Assembly: GCF_017876755.1 (NCBI RefSeq)
Contig: NZ_JAGIOO010000001.1
Location: 7,921,786 to 7,985,785 of the forward strand
From: Crossiella equi
Lineage (GTDB): Bacteria; Actinomycetota; Actinomycetes; Mycobacteriales; Pseudonocardiaceae
DNA: 64,000 nt
Direction of reading: 5' to 3'
In this document: piece after piece, positions 34,378 through 41,939 of the stretch
How the letters are laid out: each line of letters starts with the position of its first letter
How positions within the stretch are numbered: the first letter of the stretch is position 1
Made by a program: the position numbers and the translations under genes
The notes under the pieces: model-generated
Told to the model about the DNA's origin: nothing
Seen by the model: only the letters and a program-made list of their open reading frames with translations
Database searches by the model: none

Positions 34378-34407
34378 GTCAACAATCCGTCTACAACCGT
34401 TGGGCAG
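34378..34407 (+). promoter_or_regulatory. Repeated regulator box upstream of the cupin lipoprotein gene
   Basis: GTCAACAATCCGTCTAC (34378-34394) continues with half-site-like GTCTACAAC (34389-34397) and GTTGGGCAG (34399-34407) at 10-11-bp phasing. It shares 13 consecutive bases with the box upstream of the LuxR gene and lies about 60 bp before ATG 34454. Confidence 0.5.
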
Positions 34408-34453
34408 CATGGGTTCCAGCAAGAAGAACGGCCCCCTGAACAGAGGATTCCCC

Positions 34454-34918
34454 ATGTCCCACCGACGTCCTGTCCTGCGCACCGCCTTCGTCGCGCTGAC
34501 CCTCGGACTGGGGCTGGCCGCGTGCGCCCCGGCCGGTGCCAACAGTCCGGCGCCCACCGCCGCGGCCGCCACCAGCACACTCGGCTCCGCGCCCACCGAC
34601 GGCGTCACCCGCAAGGAGCTCCAGCGCTTCCCCTCACCCGCCAAGGGCTGGGACGTCGTGCAGACCCTGGTGGAGATCCCGGTGGGCAAGGAGTCCGGCA
34701 AGCACTCCCACCCGGGCGTCGAGATCGGCTACATCGTGCAGGGGGACGTGGTCATCGACTTCGCCGACGGTCGGCCGTCGCTGACCCTGCACACCGGGGA
34801 GCCGTTCAACATCCCGCCGAACGTCGTGCACAACGCCCGCAACGTGGGGACGCTGCGGACCAAGATGCTGTCCAGCTACCTGGTCGAGGAGGGAAAACCG
34901 TTGGTGCACATGCACTGA
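34454..34918 (+). CDS. Cupin-domain lipoprotein
   Basis: A 154-aa exported protein. A lipobox (GLAAC, Cys near residue 24) follows a hydrophobic signal, so it should be lipid-anchored outside the membrane. After a low-complexity Thr/Ala/Pro spacer, residues about 55-154 form a single cupin: KHSHPGVEIGYIVQGDV (metal-binding His and Glu) and PNVVHNARNVG (second His). The ligand or reaction is unknown; similar small cupins are often annotated as stress-related. ATG 34454 has AGAGG upstream. It is probably in the same regulon as the LuxR and OsmC genes through a shared box, and is followed by a bidirectional terminator. Confidence 0.85.
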   Translation: MSHRRPVLRTAFVALTLGLGLAACAPAGANSPAPTAAAATSTLGSAPTDGVTRKELQRFPSPAKGWDVVQTLVEIPVGKESGKHSHPGVEIGYIVQGDVVIDFADGRPSLTLHTGEPFNIPPNVVHNARNVGTLRTKMLSSYLVEEGKPLVHMH

Positions 34919-34924
34919 CACGCC

Positions 34925-34958
34925 AACGGGGTGGCTGCCCGGGAGCAGCCACCCCGTT
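34925..34958. terminator. Bidirectional terminator hairpin
   Basis: A perfect 14-bp inverted repeat (34925-34938 with 34945-34958, 6-nt loop) lies between the convergent cupin and alpha/beta hydrolase genes. There is no long T-run on either side. Confidence 0.75.
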
Positions 34959-34977
34959 CCGGTCGCCACGGGTCTTC

Positions 34978-35682
34978 TCAGGCGAGCCGGTCGGCCGCGG
35001 CGAGGATCACCTCGGCCACCACCCGGGGCTGGGAGACGGACACGGCGTGCGAGGCGTCGACGCGGCGCACGGTGGACCCGGCGCGCGCGGCCATGAACTC
35101 CTGGGCCTCGGCGGGAATCGCGTTGTCCTGGTTGGCGATCAGCGCGCGCGAGGGCAGCGTGCGCCACGCGGGCTCGCCGTCGAAGGCGGCGGCGAGGGCC
35201 TGCTCGGCGACGGGGCGCTGCGTGACGGCCAGGGTGGCGGCCTCGGCGGCCGGGACGTCGGCGGCGAAGACCTCGGCGAAGTCCTCGGGCTTGATGGAGA
35301 GCTCGGGCTGGCCGTCGTGGACGAGGACGTTCGTGGTGGCCGGGCCGAGCTTGGCGCCCGCGAACTTGCCGGAGAGCTCGAAAACGCTCTCGCCGTTGTC
35401 GGGCTGGAAGGCCGCGATGTAGACCAGGGCCTTGACGTTGGGGGCCTGGGCCGCGGCCTTGGTGATCAGGACGCCGCCGTAGGAGTGGCCCGCGAGGACG
35501 ACCGGGCCGTCGATGTCGTTCGCGATGTCGGCGACGTGGGCCGCGTCGGTGGTGATGCCGCGGAGCGGGTTGGCGGCGGCGACCACGCGGTGGCCCTGGG
35601 CCTGGAGCTGGGGGATCACGCCGTTCCAGCTGGAGGAGTCGGCGAAGGCACCGTGGACGAGGACGATCGTGGGCTTGGTCAT
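34978..35682 (-). CDS. Alpha/beta hydrolase (EST/esterase-like)
   Basis: A 234-aa alpha/beta hydrolase with no signal peptide: HGAFADSSSWNGVIP (oxyanion hole), nucleophile Ser in LAGHSYGGVL, and His in VDASHAVSVSQP. It belongs to the plant-esterase-like or salicylate-esterase-like group of short bacterial hydrolases; the substrate is unknown. ATG 35682 has GAGGAG 8 nt upstream; the extended frame to 35844 crosses the promoter and is not used. An operator-like palindrome (35701-35720) sits in the promoter. It is divergent from the SDR gene, and a common repressor is likely. Confidence 0.87.
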   Translation of the reverse strand: MTKPTIVLVHGAFADSSSWNGVIPQLQAQGHRVVAAANPLRGITTDAAHVADIANDIDGPVVLAGHSYGGVLITKAAAQAPNVKALVYIAAFQPDNGESVFELSGKFAGAKLGPATTNVLVHDGQPELSIKPEDFAEVFAADVPAAEAATLAVTQRPVAEQALAAAFDGEPAWRTLPSRALIANQDNAIPAEAQEFMAARAGSTVRRVDASHAVSVSQPRVVAEVILAAADRLA

Positions 35683-35700
35683 CGGGGGCTCCTCAGCTGA

Positions 35701-35720
35701 TAGAACGATCGGTCTTTCTG
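35701..35720. promoter_or_regulatory. TetR-type operator, site 2 (hydrolase promoter)
   Basis: TAGAACGATCGGTCTTTCTG lies 19 nt before the hydrolase start. Read on the minus strand it contains GACCGATCGTTCTA, which matches the core GAMCGNTCGTTCTR of the other two sites. It falls between a TTGCCA -35-like and a CTATCA -10-like element, a repressing position. Confidence 0.55.
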
Positions 35721-35770
35721 GTGGCAACTGTAGTCCCAGGGGTGGCGGGGTCAACGTGGCAAGCGTCCTC

Positions 35771-35799
35771 TTGCGGAAAGAACGTTCGTTCTGTATGGT
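35771..35799 (+). promoter_or_regulatory. Promoter with TetR-type operator, site 3 (SDR promoter)
   Basis: TTGCGG (35771-35776) and TATGGT (35794-35799) are 17 nt apart, and the spacer holds the palindrome AGAACGTTCGTTCT (35779-35792). The layout is that of a promoter repressed by a protein binding between -35 and -10. It drives the SDR gene at 35913. Confidence 0.6.
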
Positions 35800-35912
35800 G
35801 CGCGGAGCTATGCCTGAGCGGCATCGATCGCGCTGAGCAGGCATTTCACACGGGGTTCCGGTGTGCCTAACTTCGGAGAGGTCAACGCGGTACGCACTTC
35901 CGAGGAGTGGTC

Positions 35913-36620
35913 ATGAACCAGAAAGTCGCAGTCGTCACCGGGGCTTCGCAGGGCATCGGCGCCGGGCTCGTCGCGGGGTACCGGAAGCACGGGTGGCTCG
36001 TCGTCGCCAACTCGCGGAACATCGCGCCCAGCGACGACCCCGGGGTGGTGACCGTGGCCGGGGACATCGGGGACCCGGACACCGCCCGCGCCGTCATCGA
36101 CGCCGCCGTCAGCGGGTTCGGGCGGGTGGACACCCTCGTGAACAACGCGGGGGTCTTCCTGGCCAAGCCGTTCACCGAGTACACCGCCGAGGACTACGCG
36201 CGGGTGTCGCGGCTCAACCTGGACGGGTTCTTCCACGTCAGCCAGCTCGCCGTGGCCCGGATGCTGGCGCAGGGGCAGGGCGGGCACCTGGTCAACATCA
36301 CCACCAGCCTCGTCGACCACGCCAACAGCGCGGTGCCGTCGGTGCTGGCCTCGTTGACCAAGGGCGGGTTGCAGTCGGCCACCAAGTCGCTGGCCATCGA
36401 GTACGCCGGGCGCGGGATCCGGGTCAACGCCGTCTCGCCCGGGATCATCGCCACGCCCATGCACCCCGAACAGACGCACGCCGCGCTGGCCGGGCTGCAC
36501 CCCGTCGGGCGGATCGGGGAGGTCCAGGACGTCGTGGACGCCGTCCTGTTCCTCGAGGACACGTCGTTCGTGACCGGGGAGATCCTGCACGTGGACGGCG
36601 GGCAGAGCGCCGGTCACTGA
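35913..36620 (+). CDS. SDR-family protein lacking the catalytic tyrosine
   Basis: A 235-aa short-chain dehydrogenase/reductase fold. The NAD(P)-binding TGASQGIGAG and the NNAG motif are normal. The catalytic YxxxK reads AxxxK (in SVLASLTKGGL), so the usual proton-donating Tyr is replaced by Ala; the Lys and the PGIIATPM segment remain. This suggests a non-canonical mechanism or a binding role. ATG 35913 is preferred over GTG 35907 because GAGGAG (35902-35907) is correctly spaced for it. It is divergent from the hydrolase with a TetR-type operator at each promoter. The 3' end overlaps the convergent LysR gene by 7 nt. Confidence 0.88.
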   Translation: MNQKVAVVTGASQGIGAGLVAGYRKHGWLVVANSRNIAPSDDPGVVTVAGDIGDPDTARAVIDAAVSGFGRVDTLVNNAGVFLAKPFTEYTAEDYARVSRLNLDGFFHVSQLAVARMLAQGQGGHLVNITTSLVDHANSAVPSVLASLTKGGLQSATKSLAIEYAGRGIRVNAVSPGIIATPMHPEQTHAALAGLHPVGRIGEVQDVVDAVLFLEDTSFVTGEILHVDGGQSAGH

Positions 36621-37465
36621 GGGGCGCTGGCCACCGCCGCCGCCACGAAGTTGCGGATCTGGCGTTCGCGGACGCCGGGCAGGAAGGCCACCGAGACCGG
36701 GATCGGCGGGGCCGCCACCAGGGGGACGAAGTGGACGGCCGGGTGGATGTTGCGGCGCATCGCCACCTCCGGGACCACGCCGATGCCCCGGTTCGCCGCC
36801 ACCGACTCCACCCACTCGTCGAAGTTGGCCGTCTCGACGATGCGGTCCGGGCCCTCGCCCTCGGGGAAGGACCACGGGCCCGTGGTGCCGCTGACCTTGT
36901 TCACCACCAGGGGCCAGTCCTTGACCTGGTGCCAGTGCAGCTCCGGGAGCGCGGCCAGGCGGCAGTGCGTCGAGCAGACCGCCACCCGGGCCTCGTCGAA
37001 GAGGTGGACCAGGCGCAGCGGCGGCTGGTGCGGCGGGGTGCCCCGGACCACGGCGATGTCGACCTGGCCCTGTTCGACCGCGGCCAGCGGGTCGTCGATG
37101 CGCACCAGGGACACCGAGTTGCCCGTGGCCTCCTCGTAGGCGCGCACGGTCAGCTGCGCCCACGGGTCCGGCAGCAGCCAGCTGAAGCCCAGCCGGACCG
37201 TCACGGACGAGCGGACCGAGGCCAGGGCCTCCTCCACCCCCAGCAGCGCCTGCTGGGCGCGGGCCAGGAAGGCCCGGCCCGCCTCGGTGAGCGCGACGTG
37301 CCGGGAGTCGCGGTCCAGCAGCCGCACCTCCAGGGCGTCCTCCAGCTGCTTGACTGTGCGGGTCAGCGCGGGCTGGGTGATCACCAGCTGCTCGGCGGCC
37401 CTGGTGAACGACAACTGCTGCGCCACGGCGACGAACGCGCGCAGGTGCCGAAGCTCAACGCTCAT
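36614..37465 (-). CDS. LysR-family transcriptional regulator
   Basis: A 283-aa LysR-type regulator: N-terminal winged HTH (LRHLRAFVAVAQQLSFTRAA ... ITQPALTRTVKQLE) and a periplasmic-binding-like effector domain from about residue 90. The start is taken as ATG 37465; ATG 37474 is 3 codons upstream. It is divergent from the nitronate monooxygenase gene (32-nt gap between starts), the usual arrangement for a LysR gene and its target, so it probably controls that gene. Confidence 0.93.
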   Translation of the reverse strand: MSVELRHLRAFVAVAQQLSFTRAAEQLVITQPALTRTVKQLEDALEVRLLDRDSRHVALTEAGRAFLARAQQALLGVEEALASVRSSVTVRLGFSWLLPDPWAQLTVRAYEEATGNSVSLVRIDDPLAAVEQGQVDIAVVRGTPPHQPPLRLVHLFDEARVAVCSTHCRLAALPELHWHQVKDWPLVVNKVSGTTGPWSFPEGEGPDRIVETANFDEWVESVAANRGIGVVPEVAMRRNIHPAVHFVPLVAAPPIPVSVAFLPGVRERQIRNFVAAAVASAPQ

Positions 37466-37497
37466 GACTGGCAATACTAGGAAGGGAACCCCCTGCC

Positions 37498-38514
37498 ATG
37501 GACAACCCGCTGGCCGGGCTCGGCCTCACCACCCCGCTGCTCGCCGCCCCCATGGCGGGTGGGCCCACCACCCCGGCGCTGGTCGGCGCCGCGGCCCGGG
37601 CGGGCGGGCTCGGCTTCCTTGCCGCCGGGTACCTCGCACCCGAGGCCTTCGCCGCGCAGCTCGCCCTGACCCGGGCGCAGACCTCGCTGTTCGGGGTCAA
37701 CCTGTTCGCGCCCAACCCGGTGGCCGTCGACCCGGCCGCCTACACCGCCTACCGGGACCGGCTGCGGGCCGACGCCGAGCGGTTCGGGGCGGAGCTGCCG
37801 GAGACACCGGTGGAGGACGACGACTGGTGGCGGGACAAGGTCGACCTGCTGCTGGCCGACCCGGTGCCGGTGGTCTCCTTCACCTTCGGCCTGCCTGACG
37901 CCGCCGCGCTCGCCGGGCTCCGGCGGGCGGGCAGCCTGCTCGTGCAGACCGTCACCAGCGCCGAGGAGGGGCTGCACGCGGTCGAGGCCGGGGTGGACGC
38001 GATCATCGTGCAGGCCGCCGCCGCGGGCGGGCACTCGGCCACCTTCACCCCCGGGCGGCCGCTCCCGGTGAAGCCGTTGCCCGAGCTGCTCACCGAGGTC
38101 AACCACGCCGTCGGGCTGCCCAAGATCGCCGCCGGTGGCGTGGTGCGGCCGGAGCAGGTGCGCGAGCTCCTCACCTGCTGCGCGCGGGCGGTGCTGGTCG
38201 GCACCGCGCTGCTGCTCACCCCGGAGGCGGGCACCTCGGCCGCGCACCGCGCCGCACTGTCCGAAGTGGACCGTGGTGACACCGTGCTCACCCGCGCGTT
38301 CACCGGGCGGCCCGCGCGGGCGCTGCGCAACGGCTTCCTGGACGCCCACGACGCCGCCGCCCCCCTGGGTTACCCGGCGCTGCACCACCTGACCAGGCCC
38401 ATCCGGCGGGCGGGCGAGGTGGAGCACGTGAACCTGTGGGCGGGCACCGGGTACCGGGAGGTCCAGGCGAAACCGGCCGCGGAGGTCCTCGCCGGGCTCG
38501 CCGCCCACCTCTAG
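37498..38514 (+). CDS. Nitronate monooxygenase (2-nitropropane dioxygenase family)
   Basis: A 338-aa FMN enzyme with a TIM-barrel fold that oxidises alkyl nitronates, often as protection against propionate-3-nitronate. Typical parts: PLLAAPMAGGPTTPALV at the N-terminus, GVNLFAP, the AAAAGGHSATF glycine-rich stretch carrying the active-site His equivalent, and KIAAGGVVRPEQV for phosphate binding of FMN. ATG 37498 follows GAAGGGAA. It is divergent from the LysR gene. It is outside the biosynthetic operon, and I see no reason to link it to the oxime chemistry there. Confidence 0.92.
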   Translation: MDNPLAGLGLTTPLLAAPMAGGPTTPALVGAAARAGGLGFLAAGYLAPEAFAAQLALTRAQTSLFGVNLFAPNPVAVDPAAYTAYRDRLRADAERFGAELPETPVEDDDWWRDKVDLLLADPVPVVSFTFGLPDAAALAGLRRAGSLLVQTVTSAEEGLHAVEAGVDAIIVQAAAAGGHSATFTPGRPLPVKPLPELLTEVNHAVGLPKIAAGGVVRPEQVRELLTCCARAVLVGTALLLTPEAGTSAAHRAALSEVDRGDTVLTRAFTGRPARALRNGFLDAHDAAAPLGYPALHHLTRPIRRAGEVEHVNLWAGTGYREVQAKPAAEVLAGLAAHL

Positions 38515-38559
38515 GAATATTGGCGTGCCGACTCTCCCCGCTCGCCCTACGGTGGGCCG

Positions 38560-39258
38560 GTGACCGCTGTCATCACCGGCGCGGCGAGCGGTATCGGGCT
38601 CGCCCTGGCCGAGGCCCTGCACGCCAGGGGAACCGGCCTGGTGCTCGCCGACGTCAACGCGCCCGACCTGTCCGAGGTGGCCGGACGACTCGGCGCCACC
38701 GCCGTGCCCACCGACGTCACCGATCCCCAGGCGCTGGTGGCGCTCGCCGACGAGGCCCCGGGCGCGCGCCTGGTGTGCCTCAACGCGGGCATCCTCGGCC
38801 AGGACCTCGGTGCGCCGTGGGAGGTCTCGGCGGAGGACTGGGACCGGGTGTTCGCGGTCAACGTCGCCGGGGTGGTCAACGGCCTGCGCGCGTTCGTACC
38901 CCGGCTGCTGGCCTCGGGCGAGCCCGCGCACCTGCTGATCACCGCCTCCCTGGCGGGCGCGGCGACCTTCCCCTACGGCGGCGCGTACGGGCCGTCCAAG
39001 CACGCGGTCACCTCGCTGGCCACCGCCACCGCGCAGGCCCTGGCCGACACCCCGGTCGGTGTCACCATGCTCTGCCCGGCCCTGGTGGCCACGAAGATGT
39101 CCCCGGAGGGCGTGCCGCCGGAGGAGATCGCGGCGGCCGCGCTGCGGGCGGTCGACGAGGGCCGGTTCGCGGTGGTGCCCGAGGACTGGCAGGAGACCGT
39201 GGTGCGCCAGCGGCGGCAGCTGGTGCGCGGCGAGCTGCCCGAGGTACCGCCGTTCTGA
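38560..39258 (+). CDS. Short-chain dehydrogenase/reductase
   Basis: A 232-aa classical SDR: TGAASGIGLALAEAL nucleotide-binding motif, LNAGILG, catalytic Ser in TASLAG and the YGPSK catalytic Tyr-Lys. The start is GTG 38560. It lies 45 bp after the nitronate monooxygenase gene on the same strand, so they may be co-transcribed. The stop directly abuts the stop of the convergent EamA transporter gene. The substrate is unknown. Confidence 0.92.
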   Translation: MTAVITGAASGIGLALAEALHARGTGLVLADVNAPDLSEVAGRLGATAVPTDVTDPQALVALADEAPGARLVCLNAGILGQDLGAPWEVSAEDWDRVFAVNVAGVVNGLRAFVPRLLASGEPAHLLITASLAGAATFPYGGAYGPSKHAVTSLATATAQALADTPVGVTMLCPALVATKMSPEGVPPEEIAAAALRAVDEGRFAVVPEDWQETVVRQRRQLVRGELPEVPPF

Positions 39259-40089
39259 TCAGGCCGAGACCAGGAGCACCCCGGCCACCACGGCGGCCAG
39301 TCCGGCCAGCCGGGACGGGGTGATCCGCTCGCGCAGCACCAGCGCGCCGAGCAGTACCCCGAGCACCACGTTGAGCGTGCGGCCGGTGGCCACCGCGGCC
39401 ACCGGTTCCAGCGCCAGCGCCACCAGCACCAGGCCGTAGCCGGCCGGGATGAGCAGCGCGACCGGCAGCGCCCGCCGCCAGTGCGCCAGCACCGGCCGCA
39501 ACGCCGTGCCGCGGGCCCGTACGAACACCGTCAGCAGCAGGACCTGGCCGAGGTTGCCGACCGCCAGGTACGGCAGCACGTGCACACCCAGCGCGGTGAT
39601 CGCGTAGGCGTCCCAGAGGGTGTACGCGCAGCCGCAGGCGGCCACGCCCAGCCCGAGCCACACCCCGCGCGCCGCCCCCGGCCGCCGGTCCACCCACTCC
39701 ACCGCGAGCACCCCGCCCAGCACCAGAGCCAGCCCGCACCAGGCCAGCGGGCGCGGCCAGCCCGTCCACGGGATCGTGGCCAGGGTGACCAGGGCGGGCG
39801 GGGTGCCCCGGCTGACCGGGTAGACCACGGAGAACTCGCCCACGCGGTAGGCGCTCTGCAACACCAGGGCGTAGCCGGTGTGCAGCAGCATGCTCACCAG
39901 CCCCGGCCACAGCGACGGCAGCGCGGTGCCCTCCGCCAGGCTCCAGCCCAGCAGGCCCAACGCGCCTGGCAACGCGATCACCGAGTACAGCCAGACGAAC
40001 TCCGGTCCCTGTCCCGGCGCGGACTTGATCAGCAGATTCCATCCGGCGTGGCACAGCGCGGCCACCACGAGCAACCCCAGAGCGATCAC
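39259..40089 (-). CDS. EamA/DMT-superfamily transporter
   Basis: A 276-aa membrane protein with about ten predicted helices and the two-repeat layout of EamA (drug/metabolite) transporters; TLNVVLGVLLGALVLRERI near the C-terminus is typical. The cargo is unknown. Translation starts at GTG 40089, directly beside the first of two palindromic operators, and no Shine-Dalgarno fits between them. The transcript is probably leaderless, using a TAGACA-like -10 inside the operator. Divergent from a TetR gene that should repress it. Confidence 0.9.
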   Translation of the reverse strand: MIALGLLVVAALCHAGWNLLIKSAPGQGPEFVWLYSVIALPGALGLLGWSLAEGTALPSLWPGLVSMLLHTGYALVLQSAYRVGEFSVVYPVSRGTPPALVTLATIPWTGWPRPLAWCGLALVLGGVLAVEWVDRRPGAARGVWLGLGVAACGCAYTLWDAYAITALGVHVLPYLAVGNLGQVLLLTVFVRARGTALRPVLAHWRRALPVALLIPAGYGLVLVALALEPVAAVATGRTLNVVLGVLLGALVLRERITPSRLAGLAAVVAGVLLVSA

Positions 40090-40127
40090 GTAGACAGTGT
40101 CTACCAGCTAGAGTAGACGCTGTCTAC
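40090..40127. promoter_or_regulatory. Twin palindromic operators between EamA and TetR genes
   Basis: GTAGACAGTGTCTAC (40090-40104) and GTAGACGCTGTCTAC (40113-40127) are near-identical 15-bp palindromes with centres 23 bp apart, about two helical turns. They fill the divergent intergenic region, and the first touches the EamA start codon. They are the expected binding sites of the adjacent TetR protein. Confidence 0.8.
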
Positions 40128-40141
40128 GAAAGCGGGTGCGC

Positions 40142-40663
40142 ATGACCGAGGACGAGCTGGGGGAACGGCTGCTCACGGCGGCCGGGGAGCTGCTGGACAG
40201 CAGCGGGATCGAGGCGGTGACCATCCGGGAGACCGCGCGGCGGTGCGGGGTCTCGCACGGGGCGCCGCGCCGCCACTTCCCGTCCCGCACCGCGCTGCTG
40301 GGTCACCTGGCCAAACGCCTGGCCGAGTCGCTGCACGCGGAGCTGGACGGCACCGACGGCACCCCGGCCGGGTTCGCCCGCGCCTACGTCGACTTCGCCG
40401 CCGCCCGCCCGCACGCCTTCGACCTGCTGCTGCGGCACGACCTGCTGGAGGCCTCCGGCGCGGACCTGCGCGCCACCACCGCGCCGCTGGTGACCCGCTG
40501 GTGCGCGGCCTGGCAGGCGCGGCACCCCGGGGCCGGCCGGGAGGACGCCCTGGCCCGGCTGCTCGGCGTGCACGGCATCGCCTCGTTCGTCGCGCACCAG
40601 AGCCACCGGGCCCTGGGGCTGGACCCGGTGGCTCTGCTGGCGGTGGTGCTGCGCCGGAGCTAG
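40142..40663 (+). CDS. TetR-family transcriptional repressor
   Basis: A 173-aa TetR regulator. The N-terminal HTH is clear (TIRETARRCGVSHGAPRRHFPSRTALL, cited in part); the C-terminal ligand domain is short, with a TetR_C-like WHG-type helical pattern. ATG 40142 is preferred over GTG 40136. Two 15-bp palindromes in the divergent promoter make it the likely autorepressor and repressor of the EamA transporter. Its 3' end overlaps the convergent GT87 gene by 4 nt. Confidence 0.92.
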   Translation: MTEDELGERLLTAAGELLDSSGIEAVTIRETARRCGVSHGAPRRHFPSRTALLGHLAKRLAESLHAELDGTDGTPAGFARAYVDFAAARPHAFDLLLRHDLLEASGADLRATTAPLVTRWCAAWQARHPGAGREDALARLLGVHGIASFVAHQSHRALGLDPVALLAVVLRRS

Positions 40664-41844
40664 GCGATGCTCCTGCGCCGCACCGCCAGCACGAGCAGCG
40701 CGCCGACGGTGAGCCAGACGTAGACGTCACCCGGGATGTGCTGCCAGAAGGTCCACAGCAGCTCGCGGTCGTTCTCGTTCGGCATCATCTTGAACGGCTT
40801 GACGCAGAACACCACGACCACCGCGGCGAACAGCCCCCACTGCCACCACTGGCGCAGCCGCACGGCGATCACCAGGAACGCGGGCGCGCACCACACCCAG
40901 TGGTGCGACCAGGACACCGGCGAGGCCAGCAGACCGCCCGCGGCGATCGCCAGCAGGGCCACCACGTCCTCGCGGGCGCGCAGCGCGACCACCACGGCCA
41001 GTGCCATGACGGCCGCGGTCAGGCCCAGCCACAGCAGCGGGACCACGTCCTTGCCCGGGTTCACACGTTCCAGCACGCCGCGCAGCGACTGGTTGGCGGC
41101 GTAGGGCAGCCCGCCGATGCGGCTCGGGTCGGTCAGCGCGTGGAACCAGTACTCCGCCGACTCCTTGGCGGCGAGGGCGAAACCGAGGGCGCCGAAGCCG
41201 ATGAAGGAGACCACCGCGGTCACCGCGGCCCGCCAGTCGCGGCGCAGCAGGAAGTACAGCACGAACACCGCGGGGGTCAGCTTGATCGCGGCGGCCAGGC
41301 CGACCAGCACGCCGCGCCAGCGCGGGTTGCGCACGGCCAGGCAGTCGATGACCACCAGGCCCATCAGCAGCAGGTTGACCTGTCCGAAGTGGAGGGTGTC
41401 CAGCACCGGCTCCAGGAAGATCGCGGCGACCGAGGCGCCGAGGCCGACCGTCCAGGCCACGTCCTTGTCCTGGGCCAGCCGTCCGGCCACCAGCACGCAC
41501 ACCGCGGTCAGCGCCACGAAGCCCGCCGCGGTGACCACCGCGTTGGCCAGCCACAGCGGGATCCCGGCGAGCGCGGTGAACAGGACCGCGGCCAGCGGCG
41601 GGTAGGTGAACGGCAGCCTCGGGCCGGGCAGCGGGCCGGGGAAGTCCACGTACAGGGGGATGCCGCGCAGCCAGGCCAGCCCGCCGTTGCGGTAGACCTC
41701 CAGGTCGAGGAGGCTCCTGCTGGCGACCAGCAGCAGCAGGCAGGCGAGCGCGACCCACCACAGTGGACCCACCACCCGCCGGGCCAGGCGCCAGCGCCGC
41801 TGGGCCGGTGTGTGCACAGTGGACTGCTCGATGTCGTTCACCAC
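40660..41844 (-). CDS. GT87-type membrane mannosyltransferase
   Basis: A polytopic protein of about 394 aa of the DUF2029/GT87 family, polyprenyl-phosphate-mannose-dependent transferases such as mycobacterial PimE. Characteristic features: the extracytoplasmic DLEVYRNGGLAWLRGIPLYV loop after helix 1 (cited as its start and end), FTYPPLAAVLF, and about ten further helices. The frame opens at 41934, but GTG 41844/41841 is preferred because GAAGG precedes it and the upstream part looks non-coding. It likely acts in cell-envelope glycolipid or glycan synthesis. Divergent from the acyltransferase-3 gene. Confidence 0.88.
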   Translation of the reverse strand: MVNDIEQSTVHTPAQRRWRLARRVVGPLWWVALACLLLLVASRSLLDLEVYRNGGLAWLRGIPLYVDFPGPLPGPRLPFTYPPLAAVLFTALAGIPLWLANAVVTAAGFVALTAVCVLVAGRLAQDKDVAWTVGLGASVAAIFLEPVLDTLHFGQVNLLLMGLVVIDCLAVRNPRWRGVLVGLAAAIKLTPAVFVLYFLLRRDWRAAVTAVVSFIGFGALGFALAAKESAEYWFHALTDPSRIGGLPYAANQSLRGVLERVNPGKDVVPLLWLGLTAAVMALAVVVALRAREDVVALLAIAAGGLLASPVSWSHHWVWCAPAFLVIAVRLRQWWQWGLFAAVVVVFCVKPFKMMPNENDRELLWTFWQHIPGDVYVWLTVGALLVLAVRRRSIA

Positions 41845-41939
41845 GTACCTTCGTTGCCGGAACGGCGTGCCGCGTTGCGGAATCGCCGTTGTGACGGTCC
41901 TCACGGCAACAACGGGGCGGTCAGCGGTCACCACTGTCC

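Noticed and set aside
37498-38514. Nitronate monooxygenase as a tailoring enzyme for the oxime
   Set aside because: It lies 7 kb from the operon beside its own LysR regulator and fits general nitronate detoxification.
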